A DNA stretch of 39,022 nt from Bondarzewia mesenterica (lineage: Eukaryota; Basidiomycota; Agaricomycetes; Russulales; Bondarzewiaceae): contig SGPL01000258.1 of NCBI GenBank assembly GCA_004802705.1, positions 1 to 39,022 on the forward strand, in the 5' to 3' direction. The translations under genes were made by a program, and so were the position numbers. Below, in pieces: positions 21,819 to 33,240 of this stretch (positions are counted from its first letter, which is position 1; every line of letters starts with the position of its first letter). The notes under the pieces are model-generated. The model was not told the origin of the DNA and searched no databases. It was given only the letters and a program-made list of their open reading frames with translations.

Positions 21819-22066
21819 TAGAACTAGTGAATTCATTGTGCAGATATTGTGGAATAAAATTGTATAAGTTGTACTGTATATCATGAATTAGACATTCAGG
21901 TGTATTGCCCGTGCGTTCAAACGTTCATGCCTCTGGTACTCCAGGTTGGGACGCTTTTTGTGGACATAAGATGGTGATGACAATAAGCTGGTCGATAATA
22001 GCCAAATAATCACGGCAGGACCCTTTCGTATATATAATTCCAAGGATTTGCTTCACGAAGAATTGA
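21819..22066. other. Intergenic after TauD gene
   Basis: This is the 3' flank of the dioxygenase gene, AT-rich, with no coding exon seen. It leads into the CCAAT repeat block upstream of the F-box gene. Confidence 0.4.
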
Positions 22067-22191
22067 CCAATCACAGCTCAGGACTCTTTGGTGCAGATGT
22101 CAGATAATGAAAACATTTCAAACGAGTCAGCCAATCACAACTCAGGACTCTGAATTCCCAAAAAAATTAGCCAATCACAACGCGGGACGCT
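22067..22191 (+). repeat. Three copies of a 21-bp CCAAT-containing repeat
   Basis: CCAATCACAGCTCAGGACTCT at 22067-22087, CCAATCACAACTCAGGACTCT at 22131-22151 and CCAATCACAACGCGGGACGCT at 22171-22191. Copies 1 and 2 differ at one base and copy 3 at four or five. All are in the same orientation, spaced 64 and 40 bp apart, about 430-560 bp upstream of the F-box ATG. CCAAT is the core of the Hap/NF-Y site, so a regulatory array is possible (inference). They could equally be remnants of a local duplication. Confidence 0.75.
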
Positions 22192-22200
22192 TTCGTTCTT

Positions 22201-22208
22201 TCACGTGA
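22201..22208. promoter_or_regulatory. CACGTG E-box palindrome
   Basis: TCACGTGA, a perfect 8-bp palindrome containing the bHLH core CACGTG, ten bases after the last CCAAT repeat and about 415 bp before the F-box start. Function is inferred only from motif and position. Confidence 0.35.
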
Positions 22209-22622
22209 CGGTACACCATTGCCCGATCAACGAAGTTGAACGTCGAACGTATTACTGTACGACGCTTGACACCACATCTGTTTTCATTTTGCCAGCCTTG
22301 TTGTTGCAGACTCGCAGCGTTCGGATCGCACATCATTTCAAATAGTGACTAGGGAAAACTGTAAGTGTACGATTGTTTTTTTACGTTGATCAACTCCCTG
22401 AAATGTCGTGATAAACAAGACAGTCTGTTCTTGCGGCCAGCATTGTGCCATTGATCAGACATCCTGCAGCCACCTCTGGACTACCCTTGTCTGCCTTGTT
22501 GCCCTCGGAACACTGTATGTGAGTCACATGAAGATGGGGAGTGGCTATGTTCTCCGGCATCCAAATTAAAAAGTTATTAGTATTCATGACGTTAATCATC
22601 TAGTGCCCGATCAAGTATCAAC

Positions 22623-23872
22623 ATGGATTCCATGCCCGTTGAATTGCTGCATACCATCGTGGATGATGTGGACTCATTTGAAGATCTTCTGCACCTCCGC
22701 ACACTGAACAGGCTGTTCTGCACCCTGTCAACACCGCGCGTATTCAGACGCGTGCGGGTTCGAAATACGATCAAGAGTGCTGAAGCATTCGCTTCCATTG
22801 TGTAAGACAAAACTCTCGCGCGTCATGTCGAAGAGGTCAATTTTTGGGATTTATACGCTGCTGTTGATGATAGTGCCGCAAAACTAGTAAATGGTCAGTC
22901 GCTACTGCTAGGAACGAAACACTTTACTCCTGATCTAAGTCATTGTTTTGGAACTCAGGCATCTGGCCCGGTTTATCGGCATCAGCAGATTATTCCAGTC
23001 GCGTGCGAAAATCTCTGGCGTCCTCGTTCTTGCATGTCTCCGAGCAAACAAGCATCAAAATACTCAATCTCACCTTCTACCCGTATCTCGAGCAGGCGGG
23101 TATTGATGAGTTCGATGAACCGGCGTTGAAATACTTAAAACTGCAGTTCTCCATCTTGGCTGCACTGGCCAAAGGCAATTCACGTAGACCGGCTGCCCTG
23201 ACCACCCTCACTATCAAGAACTTCATCGCGTTCCATAACGAGCTCTATGATCGTGACTCCTTCCTCGCTCTCTTTCACTCTCTTTCACATCTGCGCCTCA
23301 GATTCTTGTCGGCGAGCAATACCGAGGGAGGCTACTTTCAGAATCCCTTTGTCAAGTTTTGGGAGGACACAGTCCAGCGTTGCATTCTCGAGACAAGCAC
23401 TTCATTCTCGCAGTCCCTGAGATCACTGACCCTGCATAGCAACCAGACAGTTGGTGTAATACCTGCACTGGACTTCTCCTCGCTCATCTACCCAAGTCTC
23501 GAGTTCCTCTCTCTCGAAAACATCACGTTCACTCAGGGCTCTGCGGGTGTCGAGGACTTCATTGTTCGACACAAGAATACGCTCAAGAATCTCATGCTGA
23601 AGACATGCATGATTGCTGTGCATACTCCTGCGGGACCTCCGGAGCGTACATGGTCGGACTTGTGGGATTGCTTCGCGGCGGAAATAAAGAATTTGGTGGA
23701 TCTCCGCATCGAAATGAGTCAGTCCTATTTGCATGAAGAAATGAATTACGTGCAACTGGATGAAGGATTTGGGTGGGTTCCAATTGAGGGCGACCAGGAG
23801 ACTCTTACGCAGGATGATCTCGCCTTACAAAATTTCGTTTCCGTTGTAGCTTCGAGGCGGTCTACAGCTTGA
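22623..23872 (+). CDS. F-box/LRR-like protein, interrupted by an in-frame TAA (possible pseudogene)
   Basis: Exons 22623-22893 and 22959-23872 (intron 65 nt) would give 394 codons. The N-terminus is an F-box: SMPVELLHTIVDDVDSFEDLLHLRTLNRLFCTLSTPRVFRRVRV. The rest is leucine-rich repeat-like, with motifs such as LRSLTLHSNQ, LEFLSLENITF and VEDFIVRHKNTLKNL. Family knowledge: F-box proteins recruit substrates to SCF ubiquitin ligases. A TAA at 22803-22805 (codon 61) interrupts the frame right after the F-box. The paralog at 37.1-38.4 kb has coding sequence at the aligned position (FHDLLQS...KYVEEV against FASIV-stop-DKTLARHVEEV), and the frame continues intact for 330 further codons. Either a recent nonsense mutation, a base-call error, or readthrough. 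The intron position and phase match the paralog. Confidence 0.78.
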
Positions 23873-24993
23873 GGAATTTTTCTGGCTTTTTCTGGATCGG
23901 CAGGTTGGTGAGCTTAAGGCGGTTTGTGTCCGAAGTCTTATCTTTTAAACTCTGACAGGAGGACGGAAGAATTGTCGAGGACGGTATGGGAGTAGTTGAC
24001 GACATCAATCTGATTGCCTCTTGTCTGTTATTGACAGAGTATCTGTAACGTTGCATCCCTCAGAGGTTTTTGCTCTGAGACCACTGAGATTGGATAAATG
24101 GAGGTACGTGCTCCTCAATTTGACTCTGCAACGGATTACTTGCTCCTGTAGAACATGAAGACGTTGATAGTTCGAGAGCTGCGGATTCGTTCAAAAGATG
24201 TTCATAAATCGAGCAAAAGCATACAGACATACTATGATGCGGGACACTTACTGTCACTGATGCATCGACACGATGGACAGTTTCAGCATCGATGTCTGCA
24301 TCAGTATACTGGGGCCTTCCTTAATCCGGACAACCTTGGGTGTACATTTTCAATTTCAGCCTCAACACACCTCGGCCATCCATCCCCCACATGAGACAGA
24401 CAACTGAGAGGAGCTACATTATTTGGTCCTCATTTGGTCCTCACAATTGTGCTATCATATGCATGCTCACAACGATCTATCAACTGACCTCGCAATATCC
24501 ACCTGCAAAATACCCGTCTCGAGAACTACCTCGCTCACTGGTGGAAGCGCGATATTTTCTGCTCTCAGCACGCTCGTTGCTGCTGATCGAATCTCGGATC
24601 CACTACGGTCCAAAAAGGCCAAACGTGATAAGTAGCTGCATAACACTCACTCAGTTCTGTCCAGGCCACACCACCGATACAGTTTTAGCCTATATGCATT
24701 TGCGGAAGCAACAAGAAGGACTGTTCTTCCTGTGATACGCCGATACTCCGCGTTATCGCTCCCATCACTCTGTGAGCTTTTAGAGAAGCCGACCAGATGG
24801 ACAATGGCTCCGGGATCATGTGCGACGGAAGTTCGAAGGTCAGTCGTGCAGCATGCAGCTCTTATCACCTGGCAGCTATCTGAACACTGTCACTGTTTCT
24901 GGATATACCCAACGTACAGACACTCAGACTCAATTAAAAGCCTGTACGCCGGGATATCCAGGTGATTGCCCTTCAACCACTACTCAAGACAGC
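23873..24993. other. Intergenic, no gene supported
   Basis: About 1.1 kb between the F-box gene and the secreted-protein gene. It holds a small perfect hairpin (CTCAGAG...CTCTGAG, 24059-24079) and several short unrecognised open frames on both strands. A minus-strand open frame around 24480-24640 has a coding-like look but no start, homology or splice partner that I can defend. Confidence 0.35.
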
Positions 24994-25927
24994 ATGCACC
25001 CAATGTCTCTTACTAACCTGCTTGGCTGGCTCTCCTCTTTCGTCCTTGTCATCCGTGCACAGGATTGGCACACCGTCGAGTGGGATGCCACCGAGTTCAC
25101 GGCCATGTCGGGTGACATGATCGTACCAAGCCTTCCACCTTCCGGTGGAACCCCGTACGTATGGCCAGGTCTGCAGCCAGGTAGCACGGGGGTACTTCAG
25201 GCAGTTCTAGATGGACGATCTGGTACTTGGTGGATTGGTGATGCGTTGGTTCAACGCTTTGTTTGAATCAATGAAATATTCACGCACTCCGGATGTACAA
25301 ATATTATGGCACGCCTAGTTTACCCTGGGGAAATGGTTTTAATGTTTCACCAGGAGACACAGTTCACTTCACCTTCACTTTGGTACGTACTAGCACCTGG
25401 TGAGATCCCAAATGTTGTATATTCGGCCAAAAGACTGCGGCGTAGGGATTTAATTACACTTGGACGTGCACGCTTTCCAGCTCAACTGGTGCGACTGCTT
25501 CGACCACCTTGGACATCGCGGGCGAGACCATGAATCGGTAAATTCGGTGAAAGATTATACGTTGAATTTCTCCTGATTCCGGAACAGCGCAATCTTAGCT
25601 GTTGAGCTTTACGATATCTCATACACGTTCGGGCCCACCATTGTAAAGCTTATTTACTCTTCGTTGCCGCGAATCAAAGCTCATAATTAATTTCTTACCT
25701 AGTACCGTAACGTCGTCTTAACCGCTACCACCGCAGCAAGCAGTTGGTGCAGTAAAACTTCCTCCTTGGGCTACTCCTCAGGCGTGAGTAGTATATCATG
25801 CGGATTGCTTTTTCTTTTTGATCACCGACGTGAACGTCCATTTCAGCAATACACTGTCACCGGTGCTACTGCAAGCGGGAACACCTGCCTGGTCTCGGAG
25901 GTCATTATGCCGAGCGCGACCAACTAA
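24994..25927 (+). CDS. Secreted protein of an uncharacterised basidiomycete family; first junction damaged or unresolved
   Basis: Exons 25446-25537, 25588-25642, 25703-25783 and 25847-25927 are clear, as is a preceding exon ending at 25382 (PWGNGFNVSPGDTVHFTFTL). The first exon starts at 24994 (or the Met at 25003) with a signal peptide, SLTNLLGWLSSFVLVIRAQ. It reads WHTVEWDATEFTAMSGD...YVWPGLQP...LDGRSGTWWIG, then hits a TGA. No GT-AG pair between about 25230 and 25319 restores the frame into PWGNGF. One extra base near 25245-25255 would explain it, so this may be a pseudogene or an assembly error. Later parts read LDIAGETMNRAILAVELYDISYTFGP, SSWCS and TVTGATASGNTCLVSEVIMPSATN. I associate this pattern with secreted, functionally unassigned proteins of wood- and litter-decay fungi. 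Extracellular location is inferred from the signal peptide. Confidence 0.7.
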
Positions 25928-26357
25928 CAATGCCTTCAGGATGACTTGTTTGCATGAAATACTTAGCTAGGTCTCTGCAAACGTCCGCGTACGGTGTATG
26001 AGTTTTAGCGTCCTGACCCGGCGACCACAATGTGAACTTCAAAATTGAGCTACACTATTTGAAACTCCGAAAGCCTCTTCAATGACTTCAGCAAGCCTGA
26101 CCCCACATACAATTCAAGTGACAAACGCTAGTCTTACCTCTCACTCGGATCTGCCGTCATATTTCATCACCTCACACCGAGTCTCATCAGCGTTCTAGAC
26201 ATTCTAGACACACTGCACGCCCTTGAAGGCTTTCCATAATCTTATACTGCCAGGCAGGGCGCTTCGATTTCAGGCGCCGCAGACAAGCGATATCATCTTC
26301 TGCTACACTCCATAGACATATCACGAGCCCCAGCATAACGTCAGGGTTCTTATTGCG
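25928..26357. other. Upstream region of MON2
   Basis: This is 430 bp between the secreted-protein stop and the MON2 ATG. No exon or clear TATA was found. Confidence 0.4.
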
Positions 26358-29300
26358 ATGAGTTCGCTCGCATTTTTGGTCACAGAATTGCAGGTGCGCT
26401 TTGTATCCCGTGTATGTTGACGTGACGCCGACTAGCGCACAAGTCATTGGCCAGCGAAACAAGAAGGAAGCATCCAGATGTGCGAGAGGTAAGCAGGCAG
26501 TTCTTTCACTGGTGTGCTGAATAGTCTTATTTCTGAACGATTGTAGGCTGCCGAGAAGTCCTTAGCTATGCTAAGGTCTTCCCCTGAGCAGGCAACTGCC
26601 AATCTAGCCTCTGGTAAGTAATCATGTATACATTCTGTTGCCACGTACAGTATCTCTATCTCTCGAGTTCGCGGGAAGAGGCACCACTGCGGAAGGAGTA
26701 ACACAGGCAGTAGTGTCGACGGCTTAGATACACTGCATTGTCCATCAAGACATGACTGACTGACGCTTATAGATGGAGCTCACTCAGACGACCTCCTTCG
26801 ACCCGTTTTCATGGGGTGCGCGACCAAGAATGCCAAAGTTGTCGGAATCTCTCTCGGTTCTCTTCAGCGTCTTATCGCTCTTAAAGCCGTCCCCATGTCT
26901 GCTGTTCCAGTCATCATCACGACTATGAGTGACTGCATGAGCCAGGGTGTCGATATTCAACTCAAGATTCTCCAGACGTTGCTATCGCTCATCACCAATT
27001 TCCCCCGGATACACGGCAAGCTTCTTGGAGATGTACGCTACTGGCTTTCGGCTTGGGGAAGTCTATTGATGTCTTCGTAGGCTCTCCTCTTGTGCTTCAA
27101 ACTTCAAGAGTCACGCATCGCTGTCGTGTCTTCAACTGCAGCAGCCACGCTGCGCCAGCTGGTCATGTTCGTGGTCGACAAGGTTGTGGACGAGGACCGT
27201 AGGGATGCTGTTGCACCAGAGCAGATGGTCGAAGCTCAGCTGCCAGACGGGACCACAAAATCTTTGGGACCTGCTGCTCATGACGCATTCGCCATATTCG
27301 AGGATCTGTGCCTACTTGCTAATTCCGAAAAGCCTCACTTCTTGAAGCTTGACTTCCTTCACAAGACCTTCGCTCTTGAGCTGATTGAGAGCGTGTTGAC
27401 GAATTATCACGACCTCTTTCGTAGAGTAAGCCATCGGCTCGCATCTCTGAGACGATTCTCACGGGTGATGTTTAGCACGCAGAGCTACTGCTTTTGCTCC
27501 GGCATCATTTGTGTCCTCTTCTCCTCAAATCATTATCTGATCGGCCAGTCTTCCCTTTGACTTTGCGATCTATCCGCGTTGTTTTCCTTCTCCTCAAACA
27601 GTTCTCCTCTGAGCTTCCAACGGAGGCCGAGGTTTTCCTCACGTTACTGATCAAGATAATTGGCGGCGACACCGATTCGAGTCTCGCCCACGTGGACGCC
27701 AACTCAGCCCGTCCCCAGTGGATGCGGGTGCTGGCGATGGAAATCATGCGAGGGTAAGCGCTCCCCTGACCTTCCTTTATTCACTCACATACACTTATCT
27801 CCAGGCTCTGTAATGACGCTGAGTTCATGCGGAACGTCTGGGAGCGATATGATGCGCAGCACTCAGAGACGGGTTCAGCTGTGTTCACAGCCCTAATAAC
27901 GGCCCTCAAGCGTCTTGTGACGGAAAAGCCTGCGGTACTTGGAGTCAGCCACCAAATGCTGGGCGTTGGGGTCAGTGCCGGTGAAGGCGCCGGAAGTGCG
28001 GGATATGGGCGAGATGTCGGTGGTGTCGCAGGGATGGTGGCTACAGCTGCCAGTGCAACAGTGTCGGGGGTAGTGGGTATGATCGGTTCTGAAGCAGGAC
28101 TGAGTCTTCATGGGTCTGCGATGAAGCTCCAATGGTAAGGGTCTGCTAGGGTCTGCCCTTCTTATGCTAATTGCTAGACAGCATTGATCAGCTCGACAAG
28201 GCCGATGCTCCACCCATTCCTGAAGCATATATCTATCTGTTGGGAGTGCAATGCATTGTGTCCCTCTGCGAAGGATTCGCATCGTTCACTGCGCCTTTAT
28301 ACACGAGCATCATGGTACAGAAACCTCGCGCTGCGGGAGATGCTGTTGTCCGTGCGCCGGCAGCCCTCGATCCGACTACGCTTCCTCCTTCCGAGCCTGC
28401 CCGCGTTGGCTTGATTGCAGTACGCGATATGCTCGCCGCCGGTTGGCCTGCCTTACTCGCCGCATTGTCATTTCTCATCTCCACCAACCTGTCTGACGAA
28501 TTGTTCGTTGACGTACTCGCTGCACACCAAGCACTGACAAATGTTACGGGCATGCTCGCTCTGCCAACGCCGCGCGACGCTTTCCTTACAAGTCTTTCGA
28601 AATCTGCAATTCCTTCTCGCGTGGTGTCGAGCCTCGAGACTTATGTGGAACCACCAACACCACGAACCGCAGCTTCTTTCTCCGAGAATTTCGGTCTAGC
28701 CGGAAACACGCCATCACCTGGGCTGTCGGAGCGTAACATGGCGTGTTTGAAAGTACTCGTTGCGAGCGCGCTTTTCCTGGCGGGCAGTCTCGGCGAGAGT
28801 TGGTTTGATGTGCTCGAAGCACTCCAGAACGCGGATTACGTGCTCACGAGCAAAGGACAAAAGACTGTCCCTCCCACTCCTTCCAAGCGCTCTTCGACAT
28901 TGGGCCCTCCGCAACGGTCGATCTCGCAGGGATCAAGTACATCTCCAGGAACGTCGGTGCAGCAACTGCAGGCCGTCCGGCATCCACTACTATCCGATCT
29001 GGATTCCGAGAGTATGCAGTTGGCAATTCAGCGTTTGTTTGATGCCTCGAAGAATTTGGAGGATACGGCATTCAAAGATTTCGTGAACGCTTTGTGCAAG
29101 CTGAGCTCTGAGATGGTTGGCATGCAGTCGCAGGTGGACTCGAGTATGATTATGGAATCGGAATCGGCGGACGATACGACCATGACGGGCAGTACGACGA
29201 GTTTGAGCTCTATGTTGTCACCCCGGTCGTCGGAGCGTGCTAGCAGGCGACGAGTCAGTGGTATCCACCTTCCGCGCACCCTCGTAAGTTGCTTTTCTCT

Positions 29301-32300
29301 GTTGCGCCCATTTGCTGACTTGGTGATTATTTATCTGTAGCGTTCAGGCGACTTTGGAATCAACAAACTTGGTGGTGTAGCTCTGCTCAATATTCATCGG
29401 CTGATCTATCGATCCCCAGACATTGCGTGGGACACGATAACCACCCATCTACTCTCAGTCATCCGGCATACCACCGCTCCGCAACCGATACGCCTGCAAG
29501 CCGCACAGATTCTGGATGAAATATTGACTGTAGTTCCTCGAAACTTGAGCACGACCGGTGACCTCCTTGCCCCAGTACAGCGTCGCGTACTTGACGTCCT
29601 CGCCCAACAAATCATGCTTGACGGTTCGGGCGGGGGTAGCTCGTCAAGCGCCAGTGTGGAGCTTCGCCGTATGGGATTGGAGACTCTTCAGCAAATCCTG
29701 CAATCATCAGGCCATACGCTAGTTGTGGGCTGGGAGACTATTTTCGAGGTTTTGAACAGTGTCTGCAAACCTGCACCACCGCCCGCGTCCATCTCTATTG
29801 AATCGGTCTCCTCTGCGACGTCGTCACCGACGACTCGTAAATCAAAGCCTCCGCCGCTTGGCTATGCCAGCGAGAAAGGTTACACCACCTTGATCAAGAT
29901 TGCATTCCAGTCATTGACGCTGGTCTGTGACTCTCTCTCCGCCTTCTCTCCAGAGCATCTTCGTATGTGTATCGGCACGCTTGGCCATTTTGGCAGGCAA
30001 GCAGACACGAATATTGCCTTGACTGCGGCAGAAAGCTTGTTCTGGGGGGGTGTCTGATTCTATCCAGGCGAAGCGAAAGGATGCGGAAAAGGAACCCGAA
30101 TACAGTGCTCTATGGATGTTCCTGTTGCTCGAGATTCTTAGGCTGTGCAGCGATCCTCGTCCCGAGGTGAGGATGGGTGCCATTCAGACCCTCTTCCGGA
30201 CACTACAACTGTATGGAGCTACGCTCAGCTTGGACACATGGGACGAATGCATCTGGAAAGTCACTTTCCCTCTGCTTGACTCCCTTACTGTCGCCATTCG
30301 TCAGAGCGCTCTATCGTCTCCGCCACCATCCTTCTCGTCACTGGAGACTTCTCAAACAGATTTCTCTCTGCGTGATCAATCCTGGGACGAATCCAAAGTC
30401 GTTGCCTTGCAATCCGTCGGCTCGATATTTCAATATTTCCTCGCTTCAAAGATCATGCATCTGTCGTCCTTTAGCAAGGCGTGGGAGGTCTTCGTTACCC
30501 ACATTCGCGATTCATTCTTGCTCGACAGCCAGATTGTTAGTGCACCTGCCTTACGTTGTCTAGAGAAAGCGTTAAAGGCCTCGGCCATATGCGCTTCTGA
30601 TGAAAATCTGAGGCCCCAAGTTGTAGAGACATGGGAGAAGGCTTGGGCAGTTTGCGATGAGATGGGAGAGTCGGTGGTCAAGAGAGCGAGTGTTGCTGTG
30701 GATAAAGCTCAGGTTCACAAATCTTTCACGCAGGAGAGCTTAGTCGCCTTCGTGGATGTCATTCTCAGCACAAGATCCATCAGCAGAACACTGGAGGATG
30801 TCGAGTGGCCCCTTGACCGCGTCTCCCGGCTCATGGTCATTCTGAGAGGTGAGCGAAGGTTTTCGATTTTCGACTGAATGATGCATCCGGAAGACTGACC
30901 TTGGGTCGATCTTTCAAATTAAAGGTGTTTTGACCTATCCGAATTCTCCGGATTATAGACCGGATATCGATGGCCTCACACCAGTCCAGGTGACATTCTT
31001 CGTCTCGCATAAAAGTTAAGTTTGATAATTGATTTTGTTTGTCTTAGACTGTGGTCATCGAAGCTGTCAGTGGTATCGGGCTTACCGCGCCTGGTATCCC
31101 GTCGCTCGTCCTGCGAGATCTCTCAGAATATGTTACCCTTCCTTTCCTCGCGTCTTTTGATATTCCAGATAATTCATCTGCCTCCATGATATCAGCGACG
31201 AACTCCCCTGTCAAGATGTCGACTGCTTCCACTTCCAAGTTGAAGCGTATCACGTATATCGGTCTCTCAAAACGATGCATGCCTATGCTGGTTGATTTGT
31301 TCCTTCACTTCAAGGATAAGACCGAGATATATGCTGATGGCTCGCTGGAGGCCGTACTGTCAGCCTATTCAATTCCTATTAAACTGAAATACGACTGTCC
31401 ACCGTCGTCGAAGTTCAGAAAGGACCCTCCTTTGTGGAAAACTGCGACAACAAGCTTCTTGCGGATCATTCACGAGATCGCAGCCCAAATACAAAGTCTT
31501 GGCTCTAGTGAGTGCGCGTCAGAGCTGCGACCGTTTGCCGAAAGCTCATTCGTCGATATAGATCTATCAGACGACCGCATTGAAGGCATCTGGCGGCAGG
31601 CGATCGACGTATTCCGTGGTGGTATTTTAGCTGATTGGTATGTCGTTTTTTGTCCTTATCATGTTTCTTTCTCAATTCTTGAAAGTTCTACCGCCGACAA
31701 CTTTGCTTTCGACGTCCAAGAACAGGAAGAAAATTTTGATCTTGCTTTGATCGCGTCTCTAGAAATTGACGTCGTTCCACACCTGGGAGACAGGCGCGTT
31801 CCAGACTATCTCATCACTCACTTGGCGAAAACACTGCAACAAGGTAGTCAGTTGCGTGAATACGAGTCGGACGATGACTACATGTCCATGCCGAGTACAC
31901 CTGTGAAGGCGCCTGTCAAGGGGAAGGCGGATGCTTGGAATCATGAGGAGGATAAGAAGGCGGTCAAAAACACAAAGCCGTCCATTGTTGTCTCAAGAGA
32001 AAGATTTTCCTACTGGTGCTTTGATCTACTATTTCTGATTTGCTCAGATACATCGCAAGGTCTGTTAGTGAGATTTTTCCGATGCCGACCCATACTCACA
32101 TTGTTTTTTGTAGACCACGAAGCCTCGCGCAAGCGGGTGGCCGCTTTGGGTCTGCCTTCTTTGCTTGGTCGATGCCGCACTACGTTGGCAGGGTATGTCG
32201 CTGATGACAGTTTAAGAGGAAATCTGCCTTTCCCAAGGTATGCTAGGATTTTGTCATAGCTGCTCGCCCTGCTAATTTGCGTTGTGCAGAATCCGGGAAG

Positions 32301-32791
32301 AGGAATTATTGTACGTTTTGCAAAAAACTGCTGGAACTCCGATTGTGGCCTGGCTCGCTATGGGCCGCTCTATCTGACGGGCCATCTAAGTATGCAGTTG
32401 AACAAGCCAGTACGTACTTTCTATCCTTATGTGATCTCTCCGTCAAAATTCATATATTTTAATAGCTGTCGATGTCGCATTATCACCATCAGCACTCATT
32501 GCTGACGCGGTCAAACGGTCATCGAAGGCCCATCTCTTCCACTTCTACACAGTGCTCTTCCAGATCGCGTCTGTTCCGCGAAAAGCACCATCGGCATGGG
32601 TCAAGTCCGACCACCTGCTTTCTCCACCCACAACCCCTCCCGTCAAAGAGGCAACCGATCAGTATATGAACACCCAGAGCAGAGTAGCTAGTAATGGACT
32701 TCGTGGGGGTAATGTCACGGTGCTAGATGCGAGGGCGTTAGCGCGAGAGTGTTTGAGAGAGGTTGGGAGCGAGATGGGGGTCCCTCAGTGA
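26358..32791 (+). CDS. MON2: MON2 homolog (endosome-Golgi trafficking scaffold); two one-base homopolymer frameshifts
   Basis: Fifteen exons: 26358-26393, 26444-26488, 26547-26613, 26773-27032, 27081-27425, 27476-27753, 27805-28134, 28182-29283, 29341-30848, 30925-30989, 31048-31637, 31686-32059, 32114-32237, 32290-32409 and 32466-32791. They give about 1855 residues if one G is dropped from the G7 run at 30044-30050 and one A from the A6 run at 32332-32337. MON2/Sec7-related features: an N-terminal DCB-like segment (FLVTELQSLASETRRKHPDVREAAEKSL), FMGCATKNAKVVGISLGSLQRL, a central LLRHHLCPLLLKSLSDRPVFPLTLRSIRVVFLLLKQF, and C-terminal LTPVQTVVIEAVSGIG and EEELLYVLQKLLELRLWPGSLWAAL. Family knowledge: large ArfGEF-like scaffold without GEF activity, working with Dopey/Dop1 and Neo1 at the trans-Golgi and endosomes. 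Length fits fungal MON2. The third intron (159 nt) is longer than its neighbours. The frame is conserved on both sides of each break, so the breaks are probably sequencing errors. Confidence 0.93.
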
Positions 32792-33240
32792 CTTCGTTGT
32801 TATGATTATCTCGCGATCGACATCTTTTGGTTAATCGGTCTCGTCTCACATGGGTGCCTTGACTGCATGGGACACTAGGATTTGCTCTCCCAGTTTCCTT
32901 AGCCTGTAGATATAATTCTATTCGCTGCCAATTTTTGATGCAGCCAACGTAGTCTCCATTGGGCGGTCTTACCATCCATGGAGATTTATGACTTGCAGCG
33001 CCTTGCAGTACTTTGCCCACAAGGTCAAGTACTGCCAACGCCAGTTGGCGCTTATGTGAGCAATGAGTCGAGCCACACAGCAGGAATGAGGCCGTCTTTC
33101 ACTCCACTTTGGCCAGAGTCCGACTTGCGATCTGACATTTCTGTGTTTTCCCTCTTTCTTTTTCTTTTCAGCTCTTGGTCCAGCCGATTCTTGCTACAGG
33201 TTTTCCAAGTCTCCCTTTCTCATGCTGAGTCGTCAATAAA
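32792..33240. other. Intergenic, MON2 3' flank and cyclin-box 5' flank
   Basis: About 450 bp. A pyrimidine-rich block (CCCTCTTTCTTTTTCTTTTC, about 33149-33168) lies roughly 75-90 bp before the cyclin-box gene ATG and is a likely core promoter element. No gene is seen. Confidence 0.45.

Noticed and set aside
24059..24079. Perfect 7-bp hairpin CTCAGAG/CTCTGAG
   Set aside because: Too short to be meaningful in a eukaryotic intergenic region; intrinsic terminators are not expected here.
24800..24842. ATGGACAATGGCTCCGGG, translating as MDNGSG, resembles an actin motif
   Set aside because: The similarity ends after six residues and no other actin sequence follows in any frame.
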